Source: an uncultured Anaerococcus sp. (GTDB lineage: Bacteria > Bacillota_A > Clostridia > Tissierellales > Peptoniphilaceae). From it: a stretch of DNA of 32,218 bases. The position numbers were made by a program, and so were the translations under genes. The notes under the pieces are model-generated. The model worked only from the letters and a program-made list of their open reading frames with translations, was not told where the DNA came from and did not search any database. The DNA is taken from contig CABTWT010000003.1 of NCBI GenBank assembly GCA_902488555.1, positions 1 through 32,218 of the forward strand. Reading direction: 5' to 3'. How positions within the stretch are numbered: the first letter of the stretch is position 1; each line of letters opens with the position of its first letter. This document shows, in pieces, positions 23,110 to 31,274 of this stretch.

Positions 23110-24849
23110 ATGGGAAATTATACATTACATCCATATTTCCAAAATATGAAAACAATAGGATCGGAAGTATCCTTAGATAAGGAAAACTGCGACCTACTTT
23201 CTGCTGTAGAAAAAGAAATTAGAGATGCCATCAAAGAAGTGCAAGCTGCTGGTAAGCCAGATGAAAAGGTAAATGAAAGAGGAGAATGGACAGTTCTACA
23301 AAGAATCCACGAACTTGTAGATGATAAAACTTTTATCCCACTAAACTCATTATTTAACCCAGAAGGTAATAAAAATGGTTCGACAGGTATTATCAAAGGT
23401 CTTGGAAAAGTATCTGGCAAATGGTGCCTAATAGTAGGATCAGATAATAAGAAACTTGCAGGTGCATGGGTTGCTGGTCAAGCAGAAAACCTAGTAAGAG
23501 CAAGTGATACAGCCAAAAGACTTAATATACCATTAGTATATGTACTAAACTGTTCTGGTGTAAAACTAGATGAACAAGAAAAAGTATATGCTAACAGACG
23601 TGGTGGTGGTACACCATTTTACAGAAATGCTGATCTAAACCAACTAGGTATTCCAGTTATAGTAGGTATTTGGGGAACAAACCCAGCTGGTGGTGGTTAC
23701 CACTCAATATCTCCAACAATAATAATAGCCCACAAGGATGCCAACATGGCAGTAGGTGGTGCAGGTATCGTTGGTGGTATGAATCCAAAGGGCTTTATAG
23801 ACCAAGAAGGAGCTCAAGATATCATAAATTCAACAAAATCAGCAGGTATAAAAGCTCCTCCAGGATCAGTAGGAATCCACTTTGCTGAAACAGGATTCAT
23901 GAGAGAAGTTTACTCTAATGAACAAGGAGTATTGCACGGAATCAAAAAATTCGTAAATATGCTTCCAGCTTATGACCTAGACTTCTTTAGAGTTGATGAT
24001 CCAAAAGAACCACTATTCTCAGCAGATGATATATATTCTATCTTGCCAATGAACACCAAAAAACCTTATGATATGTATGAGGTTATAGCTAGACTTACAG
24101 ATGGGTCAGAATTTGAAGAGTTCAAAAAAGGCTATGGACCAGAAATGATAACAGGTATAGCAAAAATCAATGGTTTGCCAACAGCTGTCATTGCCAATGC
24201 CCAAGGTCTACTAATGAACTACCCAGAATATAAGGCCGCAGGTAGTGTTGGTGTAGGTGGAAAACTATATAGACAAGGACTTATAAAATTAAATGAATTT
24301 GTAACTCTATGTGCTAGAGACAAATTACCAATAATCTGGGTCCAAGATACTACAGGTATTGATGTAGGAGATGAAGCAGAAAAAGCAGAACTACTAGGAC
24401 TAGGTCAATCATTGATTTACTCAATCCAAAACTCTGACCTACCTCAAATGGAAATTACTCTAAGGAAGGGTACTGCAGCAGCTCACTATGTATTAGGTGG
24501 TCCACAAGGTAATGATACAAATGCCTTCTCCCTAGGAACAGCAGCAACAGAAATCAACGTAATGAACGGTGAAACTGCTTCAATCGCTATGTATTCTAGA
24601 AGACTTGTAAAAGATAATAAGGCTGGCAAGGACCTTGATGAAACAATAGAGAAAATGAATGCTCTAATTGATGACTACAAGGAAAAATCAAAACCTATAT
24701 ACACAGCTATAACAGGTATGGTAGATGAAGTTGTAAACCTAAATGCCTTGAGAAATTACATGGTTGCCTTTACAGAAGCAAGCTATCAAAATAAACAACA
24801 AATTTGTCCAGTTCACCAAATGATTCTTCCAAGAATAATTAGAGGCTAA
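23110..24849 (+). CDS. gcdA: Glutaconyl-CoA decarboxylase alpha subunit (carboxyltransferase)
   Basis: 579-residue acyl-CoA carboxyltransferase-family protein with two crotonase-like halves. It moves the carboxyl group of glutaconyl-CoA to the biotin of GcdC, yielding crotonyl-CoA. Motifs such as NRRGGGTPFYRNADLNQLGIP and GTNPAGGGYHSISPTII (about residues 163-203) are characteristic of GcdA and separate it from propionyl- or methylmalonyl-CoA carboxyltransferases (about 510-520 residues). The second half has QDTTGIDVGDEAE. Length matches known GcdA (about 580-590). It is cytosolic and bound to the membrane subunits encoded at 9237-11200. It is the last gene of the gct operon. Confidence 0.95.
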   Translation: MGNYTLHPYFQNMKTIGSEVSLDKENCDLLSAVEKEIRDAIKEVQAAGKPDEKVNERGEWTVLQRIHELVDDKTFIPLNSLFNPEGNKNGSTGIIKGLGKVSGKWCLIVGSDNKKLAGAWVAGQAENLVRASDTAKRLNIPLVYVLNCSGVKLDEQEKVYANRRGGGTPFYRNADLNQLGIPVIVGIWGTNPAGGGYHSISPTIIIAHKDANMAVGGAGIVGGMNPKGFIDQEGAQDIINSTKSAGIKAPPGSVGIHFAETGFMREVYSNEQGVLHGIKKFVNMLPAYDLDFFRVDDPKEPLFSADDIYSILPMNTKKPYDMYEVIARLTDGSEFEEFKKGYGPEMITGIAKINGLPTAVIANAQGLLMNYPEYKAAGSVGVGGKLYRQGLIKLNEFVTLCARDKLPIIWVQDTTGIDVGDEAEKAELLGLGQSLIYSIQNSDLPQMEITLRKGTAAAHYVLGGPQGNDTNAFSLGTAATEINVMNGETASIAMYSRRLVKDNKAGKDLDETIEKMNALIDDYKEKSKPIYTAITGMVDEVVNLNALRNYMVAFTEASYQNKQQICPVHQMILPRIIRG

Positions 24850-24873
24850 CATTCATATATAAAAACATATATA

Positions 24874-24927
24874 ATCATACTTAAGAAAAGCTAATTCAAT
24901 TGAATTAGCTTTTCCGACGAGTATGAT
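24874..24927 (+). terminator. Nested dyad between gcdA and hgdC, probable terminator or attenuator
   Basis: A perfect 28-base palindrome (24886-24913, AAAAGCTAATTCAA and its complement) is enclosed by an 8-bp outer helix ATCATACT (24874-24881) / AGTATGAT (24920-24927). The inner hairpin is followed by only four T residues, so termination may be partial. Confidence 0.65.
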
Positions 24928-24949
24928 GAGTACATAGTAGTGTTAAATA

Positions 24950-24968
24950 AATATCGTTAATCGATATT
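24950..24968. promoter_or_regulatory. Dyad upstream of hgdCAB (candidate operator)
   Basis: AATATCG (24950-24956), five central bases TTAAT, CGATATT (24962-24968): a perfect 7-base-arm inverted repeat 28 bases before the hgdC ATG. No clear -35/-10 pair accompanies it, so the start of hgdCAB transcription is uncertain. Confidence 0.4.
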
Positions 24969-24995
24969 AATATATATAAAGAAGGATGAGGTTAT

Positions 24996-25817
24996 ATGGA
25001 TGATATATATACATTAGGTGTAGATGTAGGCTCTACTGCTACTAAGGCAGTCGTTTTAAGAAATGGTAAAGAGATTGTATCTACAGCTGTAATAGGTGTT
25101 GGAGCAGGAACTTCCGGTCCAAAGAGGGTAATGGAAGAAATATTTGAGGGTACAGACCTAAGCAAAGAGGATATGGATTTTATTATGGCCACAGGCTATG
25201 GTAGAAACACCTTTGAACTTGCTGATTATCAAATGTCAGAGTTAACATGCCATGCCAAGGGAGCATATTTCTTATTCCCAGGTGTAAAGACAATCATAGA
25301 CATAGGAGGCCAAGACTCTAAGGCTTTAAGCATTGGAGATAATGGAATCTTAGATAACTTTGTCATGAATGATAAGTGTGCAGCAGGAACAGGAAAATTC
25401 CTAGATGTTATTGCAGGTAGACTAGAAGTAGACCTTGATGAACTTGAAAAACTTGATGATCAAGCAGAAGACATAGTAGAAATATCATCTACTTGTACAG
25501 TATTTGCCGAATCAGAAGTGATAAGCCAACTATCAAAGGGTACAGACAAACCTAGTATAGTAAAAGGTATTCATAATGCCATAGCTAGCCGTGTAGGAGC
25601 CCTAGCTAAAAGAGTAGGAATCAAGGATGATGTGGTATTTACTGGTGGGGTAGCCTTAAACCATGGTATGGTTAGAGCCCTAGAAGAAAACATTGGTCAT
25701 AAGATAAAAACATCTGAATACTCACAATTAGTAGGAGCCCTAGGAGCAGGACTACTAGGTTATCAAAAAATAGCGAACAAAAGAAAAAGAGAAATGGCAC
25801 TAAGTGCCAACAAATAG
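24996..25817 (+). CDS. hgdC: 2-hydroxyglutaryl-CoA dehydratase activator (component A)
   Basis: 273-residue ASKHA-fold ATPase, homodimer with one [4Fe-4S] cluster at the interface. It drives one electron at very low potential into HgdAB at the cost of ATP. The phosphate-binding loop GVDVGSTATK lies at residues 8-17, and a second, IIDIGGQDSKAL, near residue 100. The bridging-cluster cysteines are C128 (NDKCAAGTG) and C167 (SSTCTVFAES), one off the known C127/C166 of Acidaminococcus. The adenosine motif FTGGVALN lies near residue 212. Length is typical. The hgdA ribosome site overlaps its stop. It is oxygen-sensitive, so it implies strict anaerobiosis. Confidence 0.96.
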   Translation: MDDIYTLGVDVGSTATKAVVLRNGKEIVSTAVIGVGAGTSGPKRVMEEIFEGTDLSKEDMDFIMATGYGRNTFELADYQMSELTCHAKGAYFLFPGVKTIIDIGGQDSKALSIGDNGILDNFVMNDKCAAGTGKFLDVIAGRLEVDLDELEKLDDQAEDIVEISSTCTVFAESEVISQLSKGTDKPSIVKGIHNAIASRVGALAKRVGIKDDVVFTGGVALNHGMVRALEENIGHKIKTSEYSQLVGALGAGLLGYQKIANKRKREMALSANK

Positions 25818-25826
25818 GAGGCTATA

Positions 25827-27203
25827 ATGGAAACAAAAGATAAAGTACAAACAGAATATAAAAAGCCAAAAGCCAGCGGAAAACCACGTCCTATAGATGG
25901 CAATCCACCAGCAAAAAAGGTCTTATCAGACCTAGTTGAAACTATCTACTCTGACGCTTGGGAAGCTAAAGAAAGAGGAGAGCTAATAGCTTGGACTTCT
26001 TCAAAATTCCCAATAGAAATTGCCAAAGCCTTTGGTATCCACTGCGTATATCCAGAAAACCACGCTGCAACAACAGCAGCCAAAAAAGATGGTCTAAGAC
26101 TTTGCAAAAAAGCAGAAGACATGGGCTATGATAACGACATCTGTGGCTATGCAAGAATATCTCTAGCATATGCAGCTGGTGAACCATCAGATTCAAGAAA
26201 AATGCCAATGCCAGACTTGGTATTATGCTGCAACAATATCTGCAACATGATGACAAAATGGTATGAAAACATAGCAAGAATCCATGATATACCAATGGTA
26301 ATGGTAGACTTCCCATTCCAAAACACCCAAGAAGTATCAGAAGAAAAAATTGACTACATGGTAGGCCAATTTGAATATGCTATAAAACAACTAGAAGAAA
26401 TTACAGGCAAGAAATTTGACCAAGAAAAATTCGATGAAGCTTGTAACATAGCTAATAGAACAGCAGCTGCATGGCTAAAGGCATGTAACTACATGGCTTA
26501 CAAACCATCACCACTAAGTGGTTTTGACCTATTTAACCACATGGCTGATATAGTAACAGCAAGGGTTGATGAAAGAGCAGCAAGAGGTTTTGAACTATTA
26601 GCAGAAGAATACGAACAATCTATAAAAGAAGGAACATCAACATGGACTAAGCCAGAAGAGCACAGAATCCTATTTGAAGGAATCCCATGCTGGCCAGGTC
26701 TAAGAAAATTATTTGAACCACTTGAAGAAAACGGAGTAAACGTAGCAGCAGTAGTATACGCACCAGCCTTTGGTTTCCAATATGATGGAATCCGTGAAAT
26801 GGCAGCAGCTTACTCTAAGGCTCCATGCTCTGTATGTATAGAAGATGGTATCGAGTGGAGAAGTAACATGGCCCGTGATAATGGTATAGACGGAGCCCTA
26901 GTAAACTACAACAGATCATGTAAACCATGGTCAGGTGCTATGCCAGAAATGGAAAGACAATGGAGAGACTCCCTTGATATTCCAGTAGTTAACTTTGATG
27001 GAGACCAAGCGGACTCAAGAAACTTCTCAGAAGAACAATACAAAACTCGTGTTCAAGGCTTAATCGAAATTATGAATGAAAGACGTGATGAAAGACTAGC
27101 TAAAGGCGAGGACCAATATACCAACCACGAAAACACAAAATTATCTGATTTAGAGAAAAAAATACAAACTCCAACAGATGATAAAAATAAACAAGCTCAA
27201 TAA
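25827..27203 (+). CDS. hgdA: (R)-2-hydroxyglutaryl-CoA dehydratase alpha subunit
   Basis: 458-residue subunit of component D, which eliminates water from (R)-2-hydroxyglutaryl-CoA by a ketyl-radical mechanism to give glutaconyl-CoA. It is cysteine-rich where the [4Fe-4S] ligands are expected: C134 and C135 with C139 (LCCNNIC), and C334/C337 (APCSVC). ERGELIAWTSSKFPIEIAKAF (about residues 49-69), the substrate-side IHCVYPENHAA and the later DGALVNYNRSCKPWSG are family signatures. Start behind AGGAGG. hgdB follows after 20 bases. The C-terminal ~40 residues are polar and unconserved. Confidence 0.95.
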   Translation: METKDKVQTEYKKPKASGKPRPIDGNPPAKKVLSDLVETIYSDAWEAKERGELIAWTSSKFPIEIAKAFGIHCVYPENHAATTAAKKDGLRLCKKAEDMGYDNDICGYARISLAYAAGEPSDSRKMPMPDLVLCCNNICNMMTKWYENIARIHDIPMVMVDFPFQNTQEVSEEKIDYMVGQFEYAIKQLEEITGKKFDQEKFDEACNIANRTAAAWLKACNYMAYKPSPLSGFDLFNHMADIVTARVDERAARGFELLAEEYEQSIKEGTSTWTKPEEHRILFEGIPCWPGLRKLFEPLEENGVNVAAVVYAPAFGFQYDGIREMAAAYSKAPCSVCIEDGIEWRSNMARDNGIDGALVNYNRSCKPWSGAMPEMERQWRDSLDIPVVNFDGDQADSRNFSEEQYKTRVQGLIEIMNERRDERLAKGEDQYTNHENTKLSDLEKKIQTPTDDKNKQAQ

Positions 27204-27223
27204 GATCTATACAGGAGAATAAA

Positions 27224-28372
27224 ATGGAAATAAAGCAACTATTAGAAACTTTTGATCATGTTGCCCACTCACAACGTGAACAAATAGATAAATATCTAGA
27301 AGAAGGCAAAAAAGTAGTAGGGGTTTTCCCTTACTACGCTCCTGAAGAAATCATTCATGCAGCTGGAGCAGTTCCAATAGAAATATGGGGAGGATCAGGT
27401 CCAATAGACCTAGCCAAACAATATTTCCCAACCTTCTACTATTCATTAGCAATGAGATGTATGGAAATGGCCTTAGATGGATCCCTAGATGGCCTATCTG
27501 CTACAATGATAACAACCCTTGATGATACCCTAAGACCATTATCTCAAAACTATAAGGTAGCAGTTGGAGATAAGATACCAATGATTTTCCTAAATCATGG
27601 TCAACATAGAAAAGAAGAGTTTGGTATTACATACAATGCTAGATTATTCAAACAAGCAGCTGAAGAATTAAAAAAAGCCCTAGGTATTGATGAAATCAAA
27701 GATGAAGACTTCAAAAAAACCTTTGAAATCTATAACAAAAATAGGGCACTAAAAAGAGAATTTGTAAAATTAGCAGGAGACCATAGACAAACTATATCTA
27801 CTAAAGATAGGTCTAATGTTATAAAATCTTCTTATTTCATGCTAAAAGAAGAGCACAATGAACTCTTAGAAGACTTGGTAAGCCAACTAAGAGAAATGCC
27901 AAAAGAAGAATGGGAAGGTCCAAGGGTAGTAACTAGTGGTGTAATAGCAGATAATGAGGGACTACTTGAAGTTCTTGACGAATACAAAATCAATATAGTA
28001 GATGATGATATAGCAGCAGAATCTAGAGGTTTCAAGGTAGATATCGACACATCAATAGAAGACCCATATAGGGCCCTATCTGACCAATTTGCAAGAATGG
28101 ATGAAGATCCAATCCTATATGACCCAGACATAACAAAAAGACCAAAATATGTCCTAAACCAAGCCTTAGAAAGAGATGCAGATGCTTGTATCTTATTTAT
28201 GATGACCTTCAATGATACTGAAGAAATGGAATACCCATCATTGAAGAAAGCCTATGATAAGGCAGGTGTGCCACTAATAAAAATGGGATATGACCAAACT
28301 ATGTCTGACTTTGCACAAGTTAGAACCCAACTAGAAACCCTATCAGACCTAGTAGAATTAAATAGATTCTAG
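27224..28372 (+). CDS. hgdB: (R)-2-hydroxyglutaryl-CoA dehydratase beta subunit with few cysteines
   Basis: 382-residue partner of HgdA, of usual family length. GVFPYYAPEEIIHAAGAVPIE is the HgdB/HgdA-type N-terminal signature; the central TTLDDTLRPLSQNY and the C-terminal ADACILFMMTFNDTEEMEYP match conserved blocks. Many family members have Cys in these blocks (CDTLR, MMKFCDPEE) as cluster ligands. Here both are replaced, and only C79 and C322 remain in the whole protein. So this subunit probably lacks its own [4Fe-4S] cluster. A one-cluster enzyme has been reported for Acidaminococcus. It is last in hgdCAB, followed by a terminator. Confidence 0.93.
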   Translation: MEIKQLLETFDHVAHSQREQIDKYLEEGKKVVGVFPYYAPEEIIHAAGAVPIEIWGGSGPIDLAKQYFPTFYYSLAMRCMEMALDGSLDGLSATMITTLDDTLRPLSQNYKVAVGDKIPMIFLNHGQHRKEEFGITYNARLFKQAAEELKKALGIDEIKDEDFKKTFEIYNKNRALKREFVKLAGDHRQTISTKDRSNVIKSSYFMLKEEHNELLEDLVSQLREMPKEEWEGPRVVTSGVIADNEGLLEVLDEYKINIVDDDIAAESRGFKVDIDTSIEDPYRALSDQFARMDEDPILYDPDITKRPKYVLNQALERDADACILFMMTFNDTEEMEYPSLKKAYDKAGVPLIKMGYDQTMSDFAQVRTQLETLSDLVELNRF

Positions 28373-28381
28373 ATAAACAAT

Positions 28382-28420
28382 AAAAAACTGGCCCAAGAAA
28401 ATCTCTGGGTCAGTTTTTGT
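28382..28420 (+). terminator. Rho-independent terminator of hgdCAB
   Basis: A 13-bp stem (28383-28395 with 28406-28418, one G-U), 10-base loop, ending in TTTTT. Confidence 0.9.
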
Positions 28421-28662
28421 ATATAAGATCATTTTTATTTTATAGATTGAACATGATAAATTAGCCATCTAGGCATACAAAAGGATAATAAAAATGATAG
28501 TTTATGTAAATAGGCCCACAGGACCTATACATTTCAATTATTTTTTTAGTGTTAACGATAATTGTCATGCACTAATATTATACTTATCAAAATAATTGTG
28601 GCAATGGTAATTTTATATTGATAAAAGCAATTAAATCTAATATACTTTACAAAGGAGTATAT
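28421..28662. other. Intergenic region before the Ldh_2-type gene
   Basis: Contains a short dyad (ATAGG 28511-28515 region with CCTAT about 28524-28528) and TTAGTG (28546-28551) facing CACTAA (28570-28575), half-sites resembling the gcd palindrome but 18 bases apart. No convincing promoter pair was found. The ribosome site AAAGGAG lies at 28651-28657. Confidence 0.3.
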
Positions 28663-29650
28663 ATGAAATTTGATGAGTTAAAAAAGCTAATTAAATATGC
28701 TCTCCTAAAGGCGGGCTTATCCGAAGAGGATGCAGAGCTTTTGGCCCAAGTTCACACAGAATCATCAAGAGATGGTGTTTATTCTCATGGACTAAATAGA
28801 GTACCCAAATTTATAGAACTTGTGGAGGATGGTTCTATAGATATAGATGCAAGACCAACTTTGCTAAAGTCTATGGCAATGGTCGAACAATACGATGGTA
28901 ACTTTGGCATGGGAGTAAAGAATGCAATCTTTGCATCAAATAGGGCAAAAACCTTGGCAAAGGAATATGGCCTTGGTCTAGTTAGCCTAAGAAACACCAC
29001 CCACTGGCAAAGAGCGGCTACATACACTATGAATATTTGTGAGGACAATCTCATAGGCATAGCTTGGTCTAATACTGACTCCAATATGCCAGCTTGGGGA
29101 TCAGATAAGATTAATATAGGTTAACAATCCCCTTTCTATTGCAATACCCTATGGTGATTTTGTTTTGGATATGGCTATGAGCCAGTATTCTTTTGGCAAG
29201 CTCCAAGTTACTGCATCAGCAGGAGAAGATTTAGCCTATATTGGTGGCCTAGATAAGGATGGCAATGAAAGTAAAAAACCAGAGGATATTATTAATGGAG
29301 GCCTTGCTTATCCATTGGGATATTGGAAAGGGTCAGGACTTGCCATAGCACTTGATATACTTGCAGCAATGCTTGCTGATGGCAAGACTACTTACGATGT
29401 CGACAAGTTGGATAAGGGTATGTGTATAGGTATAAGCCAAGTTTTTATCGCCATAGACCCGAATAATTTTACCGATGATTTTGAGAAAAAAATGAGTGAC
29501 ACTATTGCCCACATCGAGAAAGGATCTGACAGCACTACTTATCCTGGAGAAAGAATGATAAGAAAGAGAAAAGAGTCCTTAGAAAAGGGCATAGAAGTCG
29601 ACGAAGAATATGTGAAAAAGTTAAAGGATTATATTTATGGAGAAAAATAA
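28663..29650 (+). pseudogene. Ldh_2-family (malate/L-lactate dehydrogenase-type) oxidoreductase, frameshifted
   Basis: The first part starts at ATG 28663 behind AAAGGAG and ends at TAA 29122-29124 after 153 codons. The family continues without loss in the next frame from 29123: reading GGT, dropping one T, then AAC gives GNNPLSIAIPYGDFVLDMAM, the expected conserved block, through to 29650. The rejoined product would be about 328 residues, normal for this NAD(P)-dependent family (malate, lactate, ureidoglycolate, sulfolactate and related dehydrogenases). Visible motifs are HTESSRDGVYSHGLNR and NTTHWQRAATYTM before the shift and GYWKGSGLAIALDILAAML after it. Substrate cannot be told. A single extra T in GGTTAAC is either a real mutation or a sequencing error. 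Confidence 0.85.
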
Positions 29651-30617
29651 TAACAAAAAAAGATGGCTAGCAGCAGGATTAGCCTTACTAGTTTTACTAG
29701 TTTCCTTATTTACTGAGGGAAACAAGATTGATGAAAATAAAGTCAGAAAAGATGCCTTGGATAAATTTTACCAAATGGAAGAGGAAGTATTATATGGTTC
29801 TAATTCTATGGAAAAAATCTCTATAATAAATGTTGACGGAGTTATTGCCAATGATAGCAATAACGATACAATTGTAGATCAGCTAGAAGATGCTCGCAAG
29901 GATCCAAGTGTAGTTGGTGTAATTATGCACATAAACTCCCCAGGCGGATCTGTTTATGCAAGCGAGAAGATTTATAAAGAAATCAATAAACTTAAAGAAA
30001 CAAACAAACCTGTCTATGCAGTAATGCAAGAACTTGCAGCAAGTGGTGGTTACTATATATCTGCTCCTTGTGACAAGATTTTTGCGTCAAATGAAACATG
30101 GACAGGATCTATCGGTGTAATCATGCAATCATACTCACTAGAAGGTTTGTTTGAAGAATATGGAATAAAAGAGCAAAATATCACAACCGGCAAAATGAAA
30201 GATGCAGGTTCTTTTGGATCAGACATGGATGAAGAAGAAAAAGAATATTTCCAGGGTCTTGTTGATTCTGCATTTGGCCGCTTTGTAAAGGTGGTAAGTG
30301 AGGGAAGAGATATGTCAGAATCTGAAGTTAAAAAGATAGCTGATGGTAGGGTTTATGATGGTAGCCAAGCTTTAGAAAACGGATTAATTGATAAGATCGG
30401 AGACCTTGAAGCTGCCTATAAGGATATGGCAGAAAGTTACAATCTATCAGATCCTATGCTAGTAGAAAAATCTGATGTATTTTCTAACTTTAGTAAATAC
30501 TTCCCTGGATTTAAATCTACAATAGATAAACCAAAATCAGAACTTGAAATTCTAAAAGAGTTTATGAATAGTGATAGAAAAATGCCAATGTACCTATATG
30601 GGGGCCACTATGAGTGA
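29637..30617 (+). CDS. sppA: Signal peptide peptidase SppA, S49 family
   Basis: 326-residue membrane-anchored serine peptidase that clears cleaved signal peptides. An N-terminal signal-anchor helix spans about residues 11-26 after KKR. The S49 motifs are INSPGGSVYASE near residue 100, nucleophile S136 in AASGGYY, and the general-base lysine at K188 in GKMKDAGS. The 52-residue spacing between S136 and K188 equals that of S147/K199 in B. subtilis SppA. The start, behind AAAGGA, overlaps the end of the broken dehydrogenase gene by 14 bases. It ends overlapping the RDD gene by eight bases. Confidence 0.93.
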   Translation: MEKNNNKKRWLAAGLALLVLLVSLFTEGNKIDENKVRKDALDKFYQMEEEVLYGSNSMEKISIINVDGVIANDSNNDTIVDQLEDARKDPSVVGVIMHINSPGGSVYASEKIYKEINKLKETNKPVYAVMQELAASGGYYISAPCDKIFASNETWTGSIGVIMQSYSLEGLFEEYGIKEQNITTGKMKDAGSFGSDMDEEEKEYFQGLVDSAFGRFVKVVSEGRDMSESEVKKIADGRVYDGSQALENGLIDKIGDLEAAYKDMAESYNLSDPMLVEKSDVFSNFSKYFPGFKSTIDKPKSELEILKEFMNSDRKMPMYLYGGHYE

Positions 30618-31092
30618 GCTTAATAAAAAAGAATTTTATTATCTACCTAGTTTTGCTTATGCAGGATTTTTTATAAGACTAGTAGCCTTTGCCATCGACA
30701 TGCTAGTAATAAGTGCAATCAATAGGATATTACAAAGTGTTTTAAATCCTAACATTGAATTGGGCTTAGGCATTAGCTTAGCTAGTATAATTTATTGGCT
30801 AATCAGCCTTGGCTACTTTACTTTGATGACTTATTTTAACAATGGTCAGACACTAGGTAAGATGATCACGAATATCAGAGTGGTTAGTCTAAATGGTGAG
30901 AAAGCTGATTTGTGGCAAATTGTTTCACGTGAAACATTTGGAAGATATGTGCAAAATAAAATTGTTGTGCTTTATTTAATAATTGGATTTGCACCTATGA
31001 AACAATCTCTAGCAGATATTTTATCTGATACTGTAGTTATAAGAGATAATGTAAACTCATACTTATTAAATAATCTAACTCCAAAAATTTAG
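30610..31092 (+). CDS. RDD-family membrane protein
   Basis: 160 residues from the ATG at 30610, preferred because GGGGG lies just upstream and it overlaps the sppA stop, a typical coupled pair. The RDD signature is visible as FIRLVAFAIDMLVIS near residues 19-33, with about three hydrophobic helices and the conserved GQTLGKMITNIRVV (about residues 81-94) followed by SRETFGRY. The family's function is poorly known; transport of small solutes has been suggested for some members. RDD genes beside sppA occur in other Firmicutes. Confidence 0.82.
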   Translation: MSELNKKEFYYLPSFAYAGFFIRLVAFAIDMLVISAINRILQSVLNPNIELGLGISLASIIYWLISLGYFTLMTYFNNGQTLGKMITNIRVVSLNGEKADLWQIVSRETFGRYVQNKIVVLYLIIGFAPMKQSLADILSDTVVIRDNVNSYLLNNLTPKI

Positions 31093-31175
31093 AAATAGTC
31101 ACAAATTAACATAAAATATAGTTGACAAATACTCAAAAATCAGCCAAAGATTGAAAACAAGGCTTTGTTCTAAAT

Positions 31176-31204
31176 TTTCAAAAGCATACTATATGTGGTA
31201 TAAT
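31176..31204 (+). promoter_or_regulatory. Promoter of nrdA
   Basis: TTTCAA (31176-31181), a 17-base spacer, and perfect TATAAT (31199-31204) preceded by TGG. A TTGACA at 31122-31127 has no -10 at the right distance. Confidence 0.72.
31186..31201. promoter_or_regulatory. Degenerate NrdR-like box, copy 1
   Basis: ATACTATATGTGGTAT matches 12 of 16 positions of the box at 31227-31242 and overlaps the -10. The offset of 41 bases is about four helical turns, so both could be bound on one face of DNA. Confidence 0.45.
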
Positions 31205-31226
31205 TTAATAAGAAATCTAGAAATAA

Positions 31227-31242
31227 ACACTATATCTAGTGT
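31227..31242. promoter_or_regulatory. NrdR box, copy 2
   Basis: ACACTATATCTAGTGT fits the known consensus acaCwAtATaTwGtgt of the ribonucleotide-reductase repressor NrdR very closely. It lies downstream of the -10 and upstream of nrdA. It is embedded in a perfect 12-bp hairpin (31221-31232 with 31237-31248) followed by TTC and TTT, which could also act as an attenuator. Confidence 0.8.
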
Positions 31243-31274
31243 TTATTTTTCTTTGTTAAAATTGAGGAGTAATA

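Noticed and set aside
23670..23888. 72-residue plus-strand frame inside gcdA
   Set aside because: Out-of-frame reading of the conserved gcdA carboxyltransferase region; low-complexity Trp/Ser/Asn-rich product.
29119..29125. Programmed frameshift in the Ldh_2-type gene
   Set aside because: GGTTAAC contains no slippery heptamer and no downstream pseudoknot was seen; the family is not known to use frameshifting.
31122..31127. TTGACA as the nrdA -35
   Set aside because: No -10-like hexamer lies 16-18 bases downstream; the TATAAT at 31199 is too far away.
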